From a virus, in the IMG/VR virus record IMGVR_UViG_3300047509_000193, positions 1 to 58,259 of that record: a stretch of DNA of 58,259 bases. One strand, given 5' to 3'. Made by a program: the position numbers and the translations under genes. Under the pieces are notes generated by a model. That model was not told the DNA's origin and did no database searches. It worked only from the letters and a program-made list of their open reading frames with translations. This document shows positions 48,615 through 56,860 of this stretch, in pieces (position 1 is the stretch's first letter; each line of letters starts with the position of its first letter).

Positions 48615-49496
48615 ATGAACGACGTACAGCCAATCACCGCCCCTGTCCTTGCCATAGCACCCCCAATCAAAGCCCTCTTCATGGGCGAGAGCGGCTCTGG
48701 CAAGACCTGTGCTCTCGCAAGCCTGCTTGACGCTGGCTACCAAGTCCGTGTCTTAGATCTCGATAACGGCATCGATACGCTCAAGCACTTGCTCACAAGC
48801 GAGAAATCCAAGTACAAGAAGGACTGCCTCAGCCGCCTATCCTACATCACCCTCACCGAGCCTATGCGCTTCGCCCAGGGCCGCATCATCCCGGCCAAAG
48901 CCACAGTCTGGCAAAGCGCCATGACCATGCTCGATAAGTGGAGCAACAGCAAGGCCGAGTTGGGGACAATCTGTGACTTGGGCAGCGCAAGCAAGTGGGG
49001 ACCAGACACTGTCCTTGTCATAGATACCATGAGCACCTTGTCCAACGCGGCCCTAAACTTTCATCTGGCAATGCAAGGCGCCCTCGGCGCAGTCCGCAGC
49101 CAGAACGAGGGAAGGCGTGACATTGGGGTGGCGCAGCAGCTAATCAGGACCTTGTGTCAGTACCTTAGCGATGTAAGCCTCCGTTGCAACGTCCTCGTCA
49201 ACTGCCACATTGTCTACGTCAAGCAGGATGGCAGCGGAGACTTAACGCCGGGCGAAAAGGCACCTACTCAGGGCTTCCCCGCGGCGATAGGGCGAGCCCT
49301 ATCGCCTGAGATACCTAGGTACTTTAACGCCGTCCTGCTCTGCGCAAGCGCCGGAGGACAGCGGAAGGTAATTCATACTATGACCCAGGCGAATATAAAC
49401 CTTAAGACAACAGCACCCCATAGCATAGCCCCTATGTATGAGCAGCCCACAGGCTTAGCAGAGTACTTCCGTGCAGTAAGAGGGCTCTTGCCATGA
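48615..49496 (+). CDS. Sak4-like RecA-fold ATPase (AAA_24), 293 aa
   Basis: Walker A GESGSGKT (residues 24-31), a D-L-D-N-G-I-D-T segment, Walker B-type DTVLVIDT, and a later N-C-H-I-V-Y-V-K-Q strand. This series is typical of phage Sak4/AAA_24 proteins, which help anneal single-stranded DNA. The adjacent Cas4-like nuclease and SSB-like genes support recombination. ATG 48615 has AAAGG upstream. Confidence 0.65.
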   Translation: MNDVQPITAPVLAIAPPIKALFMGESGSGKTCALASLLDAGYQVRVLDLDNGIDTLKHLLTSEKSKYKKDCLSRLSYITLTEPMRFAQGRIIPAKATVWQSAMTMLDKWSNSKAELGTICDLGSASKWGPDTVLVIDTMSTLSNAALNFHLAMQGALGAVRSQNEGRRDIGVAQQLIRTLCQYLSDVSLRCNVLVNCHIVYVKQDGSGDLTPGEKAPTQGFPAAIGRALSPEIPRYFNAVLLCASAGGQRKVIHTMTQANINLKTTAPHSIAPMYEQPTGLAEYFRAVRGLLP

Positions 49497-49651
49497 TCAA
49501 GGCTTTGCCAAGAGATTATACCAAACCTCTGCGGACAATCACCGGGGAGATCACCAAAGAGCGCTTCGCGCGCTTAACACGCCACCTCAAGGTAGGTGGA
49601 AAGCCCCTCGAAAGTATGTTACTCAAGCTGCAAGAGGAGCATGACAGGTGA
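49493..49651 (+). CDS. small basic protein, 52 aa
   Basis: 52 residues, helical and basic (starts MIKALPRDYTKPLRTI). ATG overlaps the previous TGA, and its own TGA overlaps the GTG of the next gene. Unknown. Confidence 0.5.
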   Translation: MIKALPRDYTKPLRTITGEITKERFARLTRHLKVGGKPLESMLLKLQEEHDR

Positions 49652-50244
49652 CAAGCTTTGAAGAACTGATAGAGTCATATCAGCCTGCATCTGCAGGGTC
49701 TTTGACACAAGCACGGCTGCAAGAAGTTGTGCATTGTGATCCAATCACAGGAATGTTTACCAGAAAACTACCGACGCTTCGCCGCAAGGTTGGAGCAATA
49801 GCTGGAAACATAAACAATACTGGCCGATGGGTAGTCCGCGTTGATGAAAAGCTGTATTTAGCTTCCCGTCTTGCTTGGCTTTACATGACAGGGAATTGGC
49901 CAACTTATCAGATCGACCACAAGGATCGGAATCCTGCTAACGATAAGTGGGAGAATTTACGTGAAGCAAACAGTTCACTTAACACCATGAATAGAGGCTT
50001 GCAAAGCAATAACTCTTCTGGCTATCCAGGCGTAAGCAAGTTTAAGGATAAATGGGAGGCATACATTAAGAAAGACGGAAAGAAAAGATTCCTTGGGTAT
50101 TTCACAACAGCTGAAGAGGCAGCGGCTGCACGTGCCATTGCTGCACAATCACTATTTGGTGAGTTCGTTCCCCTTATAACAGATAAACCTCCAGTCCATA
50201 CATATCAAGAAGAGCTTTCTCCTTCTGACTTCTTGCCTGATTAG
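49648..50244 (+). CDS. HNH endonuclease with AP2 domain and ELSPSDF tail, 198 aa
   Basis: HNH core: I-D-H-K-D-R-N-P-A-N-D-K-W-E-N-L-R (residues 91-107), then N-S-S-G-Y-P-G-V and W-E-A-Y-I-K-K-D-G-K-K-R-F-L-G-Y-F, the AP2-type DNA-binding fold. Such proteins are usually mobile homing endonucleases. It starts with GTG overlapping the previous gene. It is more AT-rich than neighbours yet ends QEELSPSDFLPD, the shared tail with two extra residues. This suggests adaptation to the phage. Confidence 0.7.
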   Translation: MTSFEELIESYQPASAGSLTQARLQEVVHCDPITGMFTRKLPTLRRKVGAIAGNINNTGRWVVRVDEKLYLASRLAWLYMTGNWPTYQIDHKDRNPANDKWENLREANSSLNTMNRGLQSNNSSGYPGVSKFKDKWEAYIKKDGKKRFLGYFTTAEEAAAARAIAAQSLFGEFVPLITDKPPVHTYQEELSPSDFLPD

Positions 50245-50282
50245 TTTGGTCATAATCCGTGACCCACAGGAGCACAAATACC

Positions 50283-50714
50283 ATGCCTGATTTCTCACAG
50301 CTACTCTCTAAGCCTCTAGACGAAGTTAAGAGGCCCCAAGCCCTTCCAGCTGGCACGTATTTCGGCTCGGTCAAGAGCTATGAACTCGGTGAATCGTCTG
50401 AAAAGAAAACTCCGTTCGTCCGAGTCCATTTTTCACTCAGCCACGCCGGCGACGACGTGGACCCCACCGAGCTGAACGGCGTTGACCTCCCCAAGCGCCA
50501 GCTCCGTACGGACTATTATTTGACGCCCGATGCCGACTGGAGGCTCAAGGAGTTCCTGGAAAGCTGTCACATTGACTGCAAGGGCAGAACCTTCCAGAGC
50601 ACCCTGCCCGACTGCATCAACTCGCCCGTGATGCTCGACGTTGTACAACGGCTTAATAGCCGCAGCCCGACGGACCCACCTTTCTCGGAAGTGAAGACCG
50701 CAAGAGGCGCTTAA
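50283..50714 (+). CDS. putative ssDNA-binding-like protein, 143 aa
   Basis: Beta-rich, acidic middle (VHFSLSHAGDDVD). Similar proteins sit beside Sak4-like ATPases in other phages, from memory, and may bind single-stranded DNA. ATG 50283 with GGAG upstream. Function is inferred by context. Confidence 0.45.
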   Translation: MPDFSQLLSKPLDEVKRPQALPAGTYFGSVKSYELGESSEKKTPFVRVHFSLSHAGDDVDPTELNGVDLPKRQLRTDYYLTPDADWRLKEFLESCHIDCKGRTFQSTLPDCINSPVMLDVVQRLNSRSPTDPPFSEVKTARGA

Positions 50715-50861
50715 GCATCTTCTGGCGTGCCGGACCCTTGGGACGACCGATTGAGCGTCTCTGGCAGGGTGAGTGTCCAAACCTCGCTCGCGTCGACGAG
50801 GGTCTGGATTAAGTCGAGTCGGCGACACGCCAGCGAAGGCGAAGCCTCAAGGAGAGCTGCC

Positions 50862-52202
50862 ATGCCAGACGAAAGCCACATCAGGGAATTTTGCTACCTT
50901 CCCCTCGATCAGATCACCGTGATTCGCGCCGAGCGGCAGCGGCGCAAGGCCGATCCAGGCGACTTGATCGACTCCATCAAGAGGCTAGGGATTTTGAATC
51001 CCTTGATCCTGCGTCGCGATGGCACCCTTGTGGCTGGTGAGCGCCGCTTTGAGGCCGCCAAAGCCCTTGGACTGGCTCAAGTCCCGGTAAGGTTCTTCGA
51101 AGACCTTGATCCAATCACCGCCAAGATCATCGAGCTGGAGGAGAATCTAAAACGTGCTGATCTCCCCTGGCAAGACCAATGCCGGGCCATAGCAGAGCTA
51201 CATCGCTTGCATGGCGAGAAGACTCCAGGCTGGACGCAGAGCCGAACGGCGAAGTCCATTGGCCTCGAGGACCCGACGGTTACCATGTACTTGAGAGTCT
51301 TCGAAAGCCTCGCCGATCCCTTGGTCGCCCAAGCTACCGGGATGCGTGTCGCATACAACATCCTGACGAGGATCGACGATCGCAAGGCCGGCGACGCCAT
51401 AAGCGAGATTATGGAAGCCGGATCAGACTTTTGGGAGACGGAGCCTACGGCTCCGTCCGCAACGGCAAGCAACCCTTTGGAGCCACCATCGGCCGAACCA
51501 GAGCCCTCTGTCCTGCTTGCCAACTTCCTCGAATGGGCTCCCACCTACAGCGGCCCCAAGTTCAATCTTATCCACTGTGACTTCCCCTACGGCTCTGGCG
51601 CCTTCTCCGGGCCGCAAAGCGGCAAGGACAAATGGGAGGCATACAGTGACTCCCCCCAGCTCTATTGGCAACTCATCGTTTGCTTGGGGCAGAACCTTGA
51701 CAAGGTCATGGCCCACGAGGGCCACTTGGTGTTCTGGTTCTCGATGGAGCATTATACAGAGACACTCAGGGTCTTCGCTAAGGTCGCTCCGAGCCTTGCC
51801 TTCAACATCTTTCCTCTGGTCTGGCTCAAGTCAGACAATGTGGGGGTCCTTCCGGACCCCAGGCGAGGCCCACGGCGCATCTACGAAACGGCCTTTCTCG
51901 CTTCGCGAGAGGACAGGCCCATAATCAGGGCCGTCTCCAACGCCTACGCTGCCCCAACCAACAAGGACCACCACCCAAGCACCAAGCCGGAGCCAGTGCT
52001 CAAGCACTTCTTCGCCATGTTGGTAGACGATCAAACAACCTTGCTTGATCCAACTTGTGGCGCCGGAAGCGCCCTTCGGGCCGCCGAATGCCTCGGCGCG
52101 AAGCGAGTCCTAGGGTTAGAAATAAATGAGGAGTATGCTTCCATTGCGCAGTCAACTCTGCGCAGCGCAAGGACACTCCGCAACTTTGGGAGCAAGGCAT
52201 GA
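50862..52202 (+). CDS. ParB-nuclease-like/DNA methyltransferase fusion, 446 aa
   Basis: Residues 13-110 form a ParB-type domain (G-E60-R-R-F-E-A-A and preceding N-P-L-I-L). After a linker (195-215) a methyltransferase follows, with motif IV as DFPYG (240-244, unusual DFPY form) and motif I as DPTCGAG (396-402). The order IV before I fits beta-class amino methyltransferases. AGGAG lies upstream of ATG 50862. Likely modifies phage DNA. Target unknown. Confidence 0.7.
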   Translation: MPDESHIREFCYLPLDQITVIRAERQRRKADPGDLIDSIKRLGILNPLILRRDGTLVAGERRFEAAKALGLAQVPVRFFEDLDPITAKIIELEENLKRADLPWQDQCRAIAELHRLHGEKTPGWTQSRTAKSIGLEDPTVTMYLRVFESLADPLVAQATGMRVAYNILTRIDDRKAGDAISEIMEAGSDFWETEPTAPSATASNPLEPPSAEPEPSVLLANFLEWAPTYSGPKFNLIHCDFPYGSGAFSGPQSGKDKWEAYSDSPQLYWQLIVCLGQNLDKVMAHEGHLVFWFSMEHYTETLRVFAKVAPSLAFNIFPLVWLKSDNVGVLPDPRRGPRRIYETAFLASREDRPIIRAVSNAYAAPTNKDHHPSTKPEPVLKHFFAMLVDDQTTLLDPTCGAGSALRAAECLGAKRVLGLEINEEYASIAQSTLRSARTLRNFGSKA

Positions 52203-52387
52203 CCACTCCCTTTGCCTTTCCTCTCCCTTGGTCCGTTGTCAACTACGACGGCCGAATCAGCATCATCGACGCCTCCAGCGCCCACGTGACCGAGGTCTAT
52301 CCAGGCCAGCACCTGGGACAGATCCCCAAGACCGAGACCTGTCTCGCCGTCGCCCGTCGCATCGTCAACGCGGTGAACCTGGGATGA
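52199..52387 (+). CDS. hypothetical protein, 62 aa
   Basis: Short alpha/beta protein (FPLPWSVVNYDGRISIIDA... AVARRIVNAVN). Overlaps both neighbours. Common in phages, from memory. Unknown. Confidence 0.5.
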   Translation: MTTPFAFPLPWSVVNYDGRISIIDASSAHVTEVYPGQHLGQIPKTETCLAVARRIVNAVNLG

Positions 52388-52761
52388 GGCGCTCCGGGCA
52401 TAGAACCAAGCAGCAGGCCCGGTTCGAAGACAGCCGGATCAAAGTCCTGCCACATCGCTGCCATGAACTAATCCGTGATCTCTACCGCAAGGCACAGAGG
52501 CTCGAGATCACCTACGGCGATTGGGAGCAGGCCAGCGGGGTGAGCCTTTGCTGCCTGACAGACGCTTGGAGAAGGAACAAAAACCCAAGCCTGCTTAGCT
52601 TCATCGCTGCCGGAGAGGCCCTGGGCTACACCCTGGCTTGGGTACCGACCGAGGCCAAGAGGCTTACGATGGATTTGGAACCTTACCTTGCGGATTCGCC
52701 TGGCCCGAGCCAGGACAACTTCCCCATTGGCGAACTAAGCATAGAGGAGTTCATCAAGTGA
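52384..52761 (+). CDS. HTH-like protein with ELSIEEFIK end, 125 aa
   Basis: Residues about 36-75 (K-A-Q-R-L-E-I-T-Y-G-D-W-E-Q-A-S-G-V-S-L-C-C-L-T-D-A-W-R-R) fit a helix-turn-helix. The end GELSIEEFIK is a divergent version of the shared tail. ATG overlaps the preceding TGA. Confidence 0.55.
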   Translation: MRRSGHRTKQQARFEDSRIKVLPHRCHELIRDLYRKAQRLEITYGDWEQASGVSLCCLTDAWRRNKNPSLLSFIAAGEALGYTLAWVPTEAKRLTMDLEPYLADSPGPSQDNFPIGELSIEEFIK

Positions 52762-53234
52762 CAAACCAAGTCGCTTTTTGTGTTGTGCCTGGCTGCGGCA
52801 ACACCGCCGTGCAAGGTGATCTCTGTAACGTGCATCTGCCAGACAGGCCCAGAAAGGACTTGATCTTCGACCATGACAGGTGGAACAAGCTCCTTGCTGA
52901 CACAGTGAAGCAAATCACACACCTTGCAGCAAGTAAGGGTGGCGAATACTCTGGCGATTTCGATCGCCTTGCGAACTTTCGCCGCAACGCGGAGCGGCTT
53001 GGCCTAAGCATGGAGCATGTTTGGGCAGTTTATAGCGCGAAACACTGGGACGCCCTCATGCAATTCGTGCAGGATCTGTCCATAGGCAAGGAGCGCCCTC
53101 GATCCGAGCCTCTCCAGGGTCGCTGCGACGACCTAATCGTCTATTTGATCTTGTTCAAGGCAATGCTCGAAGAGCGAGAGGCAAGGCCTGTTCCAGGCAC
53201 TGCAGCCTGGACTCTGAAAGAGAAGAAAGTATAA
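52758..53234 (+). CDS. zinc-binding-like protein, 158 aa
   Basis: GTG start overlapping the previous TGA. The first 25 residues contain C-V-V-P-G-C-G-x-x-A-V-x-G-x-L-C-x-x-H, a zinc-finger form. The rest is helical. Unknown role next to DNA repair genes. Confidence 0.5.
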   Translation: MTNQVAFCVVPGCGNTAVQGDLCNVHLPDRPRKDLIFDHDRWNKLLADTVKQITHLAASKGGEYSGDFDRLANFRRNAERLGLSMEHVWAVYSAKHWDALMQFVQDLSIGKERPRSEPLQGRCDDLIVYLILFKAMLEEREARPVPGTAAWTLKEKKV

Positions 53235-53238
53235 TTCT

Positions 53239-54345
53239 GTGGCACTAGTCCCTTTTCGCCATTCGGTAGGCAGCAAAAGCGCCAAAATTGCCCTTGTTGG
53301 CGAAGCTCACGGCGCAGATGAGGAGGAGTGTGGTAAGCCCTTCGTCGGCCAGAGTGGCCGCGAGCTAGCCAGAATGGCTTTCGAAGCCGGCCTGCTTAAG
53401 AACCCGTTGCCGGACAGGTGGCTCAGTAACAAGGATATGATCTATTATTGGGAGGCTTCTGGTCTCTTCCTCACAAACGTACTTGCTTTGCGACCTCCTA
53501 AGAATAACTTGGATGCCTTGTGCGCCAGCAAAAAGGAAGTGGGCAATGACTACCCCATGCCAGGGCTCCGCCAAGGCAAATACCTACGGCCAGAGTTCCT
53601 ACCGGAGCTTGCAAGGCTACAAGAGGAAATAAGCGAAGTAAAGCCGAACCTTGTCCTAGCCTTAGGCAACACCGCCTGTTGGGCCATCCTGCACAGCACC
53701 AAGATCGGCTCCATCCGCGGAGCGGTGGCCCAAGCGGGCCACCAAAAAGTGCTCCCAACCTTCCATCCTGCAGCGGTGCTGCGCAACTGGGCCTTGCGCC
53801 CTGTCGTCGTCGCCGACTTGCTCAAGGCAAAGACCGAGGGGAGCTTCGCCGAGGTTCGGAGGCCCAAGCGCTGTGTCCTTGTCAACCCAACCCTGCCCGA
53901 GATCGAGCAATGGTACGAGGGTGAAGCCAAGCACGCGGACATAATCTCCGCAGACATAGAGACTGGCGCTGGCCAAATCAAATGCATCGGCTTTGCCACG
54001 CGGCCAGACCTCGCCATCGTCATCCCCTTTGTGGACCTGACCAAGCCCAGCGGATGCTTCTGGGACAATCCCATTGACGAGGACGCAGCATGGCAATGGG
54101 TAAGGCGTATCCTCGCCCTGCCTTGTGCCAAAGTCGGTCAGAATTTCATGTACGACCTGCAATACTTAATGCGAGTGGGCATAAGGCCCTGCAACGTCCG
54201 AGAGGACACCATGTTGCTGCACCACAGCCTCTTTCCTGAACTTCAAAAGGGATTAGGCTTCTTAGGCAGCATATATACTCAAGAACCTGCATGGAAGCTT
54301 ATGGCTCGGCAAAAACTACAAGAAGGAGAGAAGAAAGATGGCTGA
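53239..54345 (+). CDS. uracil-DNA glycosylase-like plus 3'-5' exonuclease N-part, 368 aa
   Basis: Residues 18-40 (A-L-V-G-E-A-H-G-A-D-E-E-E-C-G-K-P-F-V-G-Q-S-G), TNVLALRPP (79-87) and FHPAAVLRN (175-183) match the family 4/5-like uracil-DNA glycosylase fold. Then Exo I (D239-I-E241) and Exo II (N302-x-x-x-D306) of a DnaQ/PolA-type proofreading exonuclease follow. Exo III is absent; it is at the start of the polymerase gene at 55319. GTG start with weak ribosome site. Together they imply a split polymerase. Confidence 0.7.
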   Translation: MALVPFRHSVGSKSAKIALVGEAHGADEEECGKPFVGQSGRELARMAFEAGLLKNPLPDRWLSNKDMIYYWEASGLFLTNVLALRPPKNNLDALCASKKEVGNDYPMPGLRQGKYLRPEFLPELARLQEEISEVKPNLVLALGNTACWAILHSTKIGSIRGAVAQAGHQKVLPTFHPAAVLRNWALRPVVVADLLKAKTEGSFAEVRRPKRCVLVNPTLPEIEQWYEGEAKHADIISADIETGAGQIKCIGFATRPDLAIVIPFVDLTKPSGCFWDNPIDEDAAWQWVRRILALPCAKVGQNFMYDLQYLMRVGIRPCNVREDTMLLHHSLFPELQKGLGFLGSIYTQEPAWKLMARQKLQEGEKKDG

Positions 54346-54730
54346 GTCACCATTTCGCCCAATTCTCTGTCTTGACTTCGACGGCGTTCTGCACTCTTAC
54401 ACGTCGCGCTGGCAAGGCCCAGACATCATACCGGACCCTCCCACCCCGGGCATGGCCAAGTTTCTACATGAAGCTGTGCAAAAGTTCGACGTTAGAATTT
54501 ATTCCAGCCGCTCCAACCATGATGGTGGGCGGCAGGCAATGGGAGAATGGCTAACAAAGCACTGCGTCGAAGCTCTTGGGCCTTTGGCCCCTGGCGTCCT
54601 CAGCCAAGTCACCTTCGCAGAGGGCAAGCCAGCAGCCTTTCTTACGATAGATGATCGGGCTCTCTGCTTTACAGGGACTTGGCCAAGCATAGAGAGCCTT
54701 CTCGCTTTCAAACCTTGGAACAAGGCCTAG
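54338..54730 (+). CDS. HAD-type phosphatase, 130 aa
   Basis: D13-F-D15-G-V-L (motif I) followed by a hydrophobic S-x-R-S motif II and D-D near the C-terminus show a small HAD hydrolase. It might dephosphorylate nucleotides or sugar phosphates. Overlaps the exonuclease gene by 8 bases. It lies between the two halves of the polymerase. Confidence 0.6.
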   Translation: MAESPFRPILCLDFDGVLHSYTSRWQGPDIIPDPPTPGMAKFLHEAVQKFDVRIYSSRSNHDGGRQAMGEWLTKHCVEALGPLAPGVLSQVTFAEGKPAAFLTIDDRALCFTGTWPSIESLLAFKPWNKA

Positions 54731-54734
54731 CCCG

Positions 54735-54785
54735 ATGGAAACCTTCATCCATATCCTCCTTGCCTTGATAGGAGCCCTCGCATGA
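54735..54785 (+). CDS. tiny hydrophobic peptide, 16 aa
   Basis: METFIHILLALIGALA, ATG 54735, with its TGA overlapping the MazG ATG. Only a hydrophobic stretch. May couple translation or insert in the membrane. Doubtful. Confidence 0.3.
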   Translation: METFIHILLALIGALA

Positions 54786-55162
54786 CCGAAGCCATTGACA
54801 TCGCCCGCATCGGCATTGCCGCTGCAACAAAGATATGTCACACTCGGGCCGTTGCCAACGGCTGGTGGACCGGCCCCGACGGCTCACGCATCCGCAGAAA
54901 CAAAGGAGAGCTAATCGCCCTCATGCACTCGGAGCTCTCGGAGGTCCTCGAGGCCGAGCGGAAGGGCCTCATGGACGAGCACCTGCCCGCAAGGCGGGCC
55001 GCAGAGGTAGAGTTAGCCGACTGCCTAATCCGCATCTTCGACTATGCAGGAGAGCACGGCTATGACCTGGCCAGTGCTCTCTGCGAGAAGCTTGCTTACA
55101 ACGATCAGCGACTTGACCATAAGCCAGCGGCGCGAAGCGCCCAGGGCGGCAAGGCCTTCTAA
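54782..55162 (+). CDS. MazG-like NTP pyrophosphohydrolase, 126 aa
   Basis: H-S-E-L-S-E-V-L-E-A (ExxE at residues about 50-53) and A-A-E-V-E-L-A-D-C-L-I-R (ExxD about 76-80) give the MazG-type metal site. These enzymes hydrolyse (d)NTPs or alarmones. Lies with HAD between polymerase halves. Confidence 0.65.
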   Translation: MTEAIDIARIGIAAATKICHTRAVANGWWTGPDGSRIRRNKGELIALMHSELSEVLEAERKGLMDEHLPARRAAEVELADCLIRIFDYAGEHGYDLASALCEKLAYNDQRLDHKPAARSAQGGKAF

Positions 55163-55332
55163 TGAACAAGATAACCTGGGTCATCCTCTACCCGCACGAA
55201 GAAGACCTGGACGAAGCCAAGCGCCTTGCCTTGGTCAATTCGCCCGAGGGCTGCCACCATCACTACTACGGCAGGCATATTGAGTGCGATGAACACGGCA
55301 ATCCGCTGAAAGACAAAGATGCCTCTTGTTAA
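55162..55332 (+). CDS. hypothetical small protein, 56 aa
   Basis: ATG overlaps the preceding TAA (TAATG). Contains C-H-H-H-Y-Y-G-R-H-I-E-C, possibly metal-binding. Its end overlaps the start of the polymerase gene by 14 bases. Unknown. Confidence 0.5.
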   Translation: MNKITWVILYPHEEDLDEAKRLALVNSPEGCHHHYYGRHIECDEHGNPLKDKDASC

Positions 55333-56860
55333 TACGCAAGACCTAGAGCCAGGCCGAGTCCATCCACAACAACTTCAAGTATATTGCGGTTTGGATGTCT
55401 GTGTGACCTTGGAAGTCCTCCAGGTCTTGCATCGCACCTTCCCATCGACGGCCCCTGGTGCCAACGCGCCAAACCTAATCTATGCCTTTGAAAGGGCCTT
55501 GCAAGGCCCTGCCCTCGAGATGATGCTTCGAGGCTTTAGGATTGACGAGCTTGAGCGCCGACGTGCCATAGACTTGCTAAGAGGCCAGCAGGCAAGGGTC
55601 TCAGACATCCTAATCAAGCTTGCTTGTGAGGTCTGGGGAAAGCCCCTCAATCCCAGGTCGCATCAACAGCTCACCAAGTTCTTCTACGGCGCGATGAAAG
55701 TCCCTGAGCAATGGACCAGTCAAAGAGGCGTCAAAAAGCTCAGCATGAACCGAGAGGCCCTAGAGAAGCTCCAGGCATACTTCCACGCCCAACCTCTGGT
55801 TTTATGTATCCTCAAGTTCAGAGATTTGGCAAAGCAACTAGAGACCCTGGAAACAGAAGTAGACCCTGACGGGCGCTTGCGAAGCAGCCTCAACATCGCA
55901 GGTACAAAGACTGGCCGCTGGTCCTCCGCCAAAAATGCCTTCGGCACCGGCGGCAACATCTTCAACATCAAAAAGGACGCCGACTATGCCGAAGACCAGG
56001 ACGAAGACACAATCCACAGCCTCCGCCGCATCTTCATCGCCGACGAAGGCAAGAAGCTCTGTGTCATCGACTACGAGCAAAGCGAAGCCCGCGACGTTGG
56101 ATGGCTCTGCGGAACCCTATTCGGCGACTGGACGTATCTCGATGTTATCGAAGCAGGGGACCTTCATACCTTTACCGCCCGGCTTATCTGGCCAGAAGCT
56201 GTGGCGTGGACACATGACCTTAAAAGAGATCGTGTCCTGGCTGAACAAAAATTTTACCGTCATTTCTCGTATAGAGATATGTCCAAGCGAGGTGGCCACG
56301 GAAGCAATTATCTCGGTACACCTTTTACCATGTCGAGACACTTGAAGGTGCCTCAAGCCCTCATGGACCACTTCCAAAAACGTTACTTCGAGGCTTTCAA
56401 AGCCTTACCTCTGTGGCACCGTTGGGTTGCCGAGCAGCTGCAGACCAAGCAGCACATTGTGACACCATTAGGTCGGAAACTTACCTTCTTCGGCCGGCCT
56501 CAAGACGAGGCGACGCTAAGAGAAGCTGTGGCGGCCGGACCTCAGTCCACCACGGCGGACAGGACCAGCCTGGGCCTCTACCGTGTCTGGCGCGACTTTG
56601 CCAATCGCGTAGAGCTGCTAAATCAAGGCTATGACAGCATCACCTTTCAATTCGCCGAGGATGATCACAAGGTCATCGACGAGATCAGCAAGGCTATCAT
56701 TGTGCCCCTAGAACATCGTGGCCGGCACTTTGTCATCCCGACGGACTGCAAGATCGGATGGAACTGGGGTTCTGCCCGTCCCGACAACCCAGATGGCCTT
56801 TCCAAGTGGAAAGGCCAGGACCTTCGCAGGCGTACCTCTAGCCTGGAGCGTATCCTATGA
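55319..56860 (+). CDS. family A DNA polymerase, 513 aa, starts at Exo III
   Basis: The N-terminus holds Y22-C-G-L-D26-V-C-V-T-L, the Exo III motif separated from Exo I/II. Polymerase motif A is D251-Y-E-Q-S-E-A-R; motif B R319...K323-R-G-G-H-G-S-N-Y-L-G; motif C G-Y-D439-S-I-T (usually V-H-D). All key acidic residues are present, so polymerisation is likely. The proofreading domain could only form by assembly with the product of 53239-54345. Start ATG 55319. Confidence 0.8.
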   Translation: MPLVNTQDLEPGRVHPQQLQVYCGLDVCVTLEVLQVLHRTFPSTAPGANAPNLIYAFERALQGPALEMMLRGFRIDELERRRAIDLLRGQQARVSDILIKLACEVWGKPLNPRSHQQLTKFFYGAMKVPEQWTSQRGVKKLSMNREALEKLQAYFHAQPLVLCILKFRDLAKQLETLETEVDPDGRLRSSLNIAGTKTGRWSSAKNAFGTGGNIFNIKKDADYAEDQDEDTIHSLRRIFIADEGKKLCVIDYEQSEARDVGWLCGTLFGDWTYLDVIEAGDLHTFTARLIWPEAVAWTHDLKRDRVLAEQKFYRHFSYRDMSKRGGHGSNYLGTPFTMSRHLKVPQALMDHFQKRYFEAFKALPLWHRWVAEQLQTKQHIVTPLGRKLTFFGRPQDEATLREAVAAGPQSTTADRTSLGLYRVWRDFANRVELLNQGYDSITFQFAEDDHKVIDEISKAIIVPLEHRGRHFVIPTDCKIGWNWGSARPDNPDGLSKWKGQDLRRRTSSLERIL

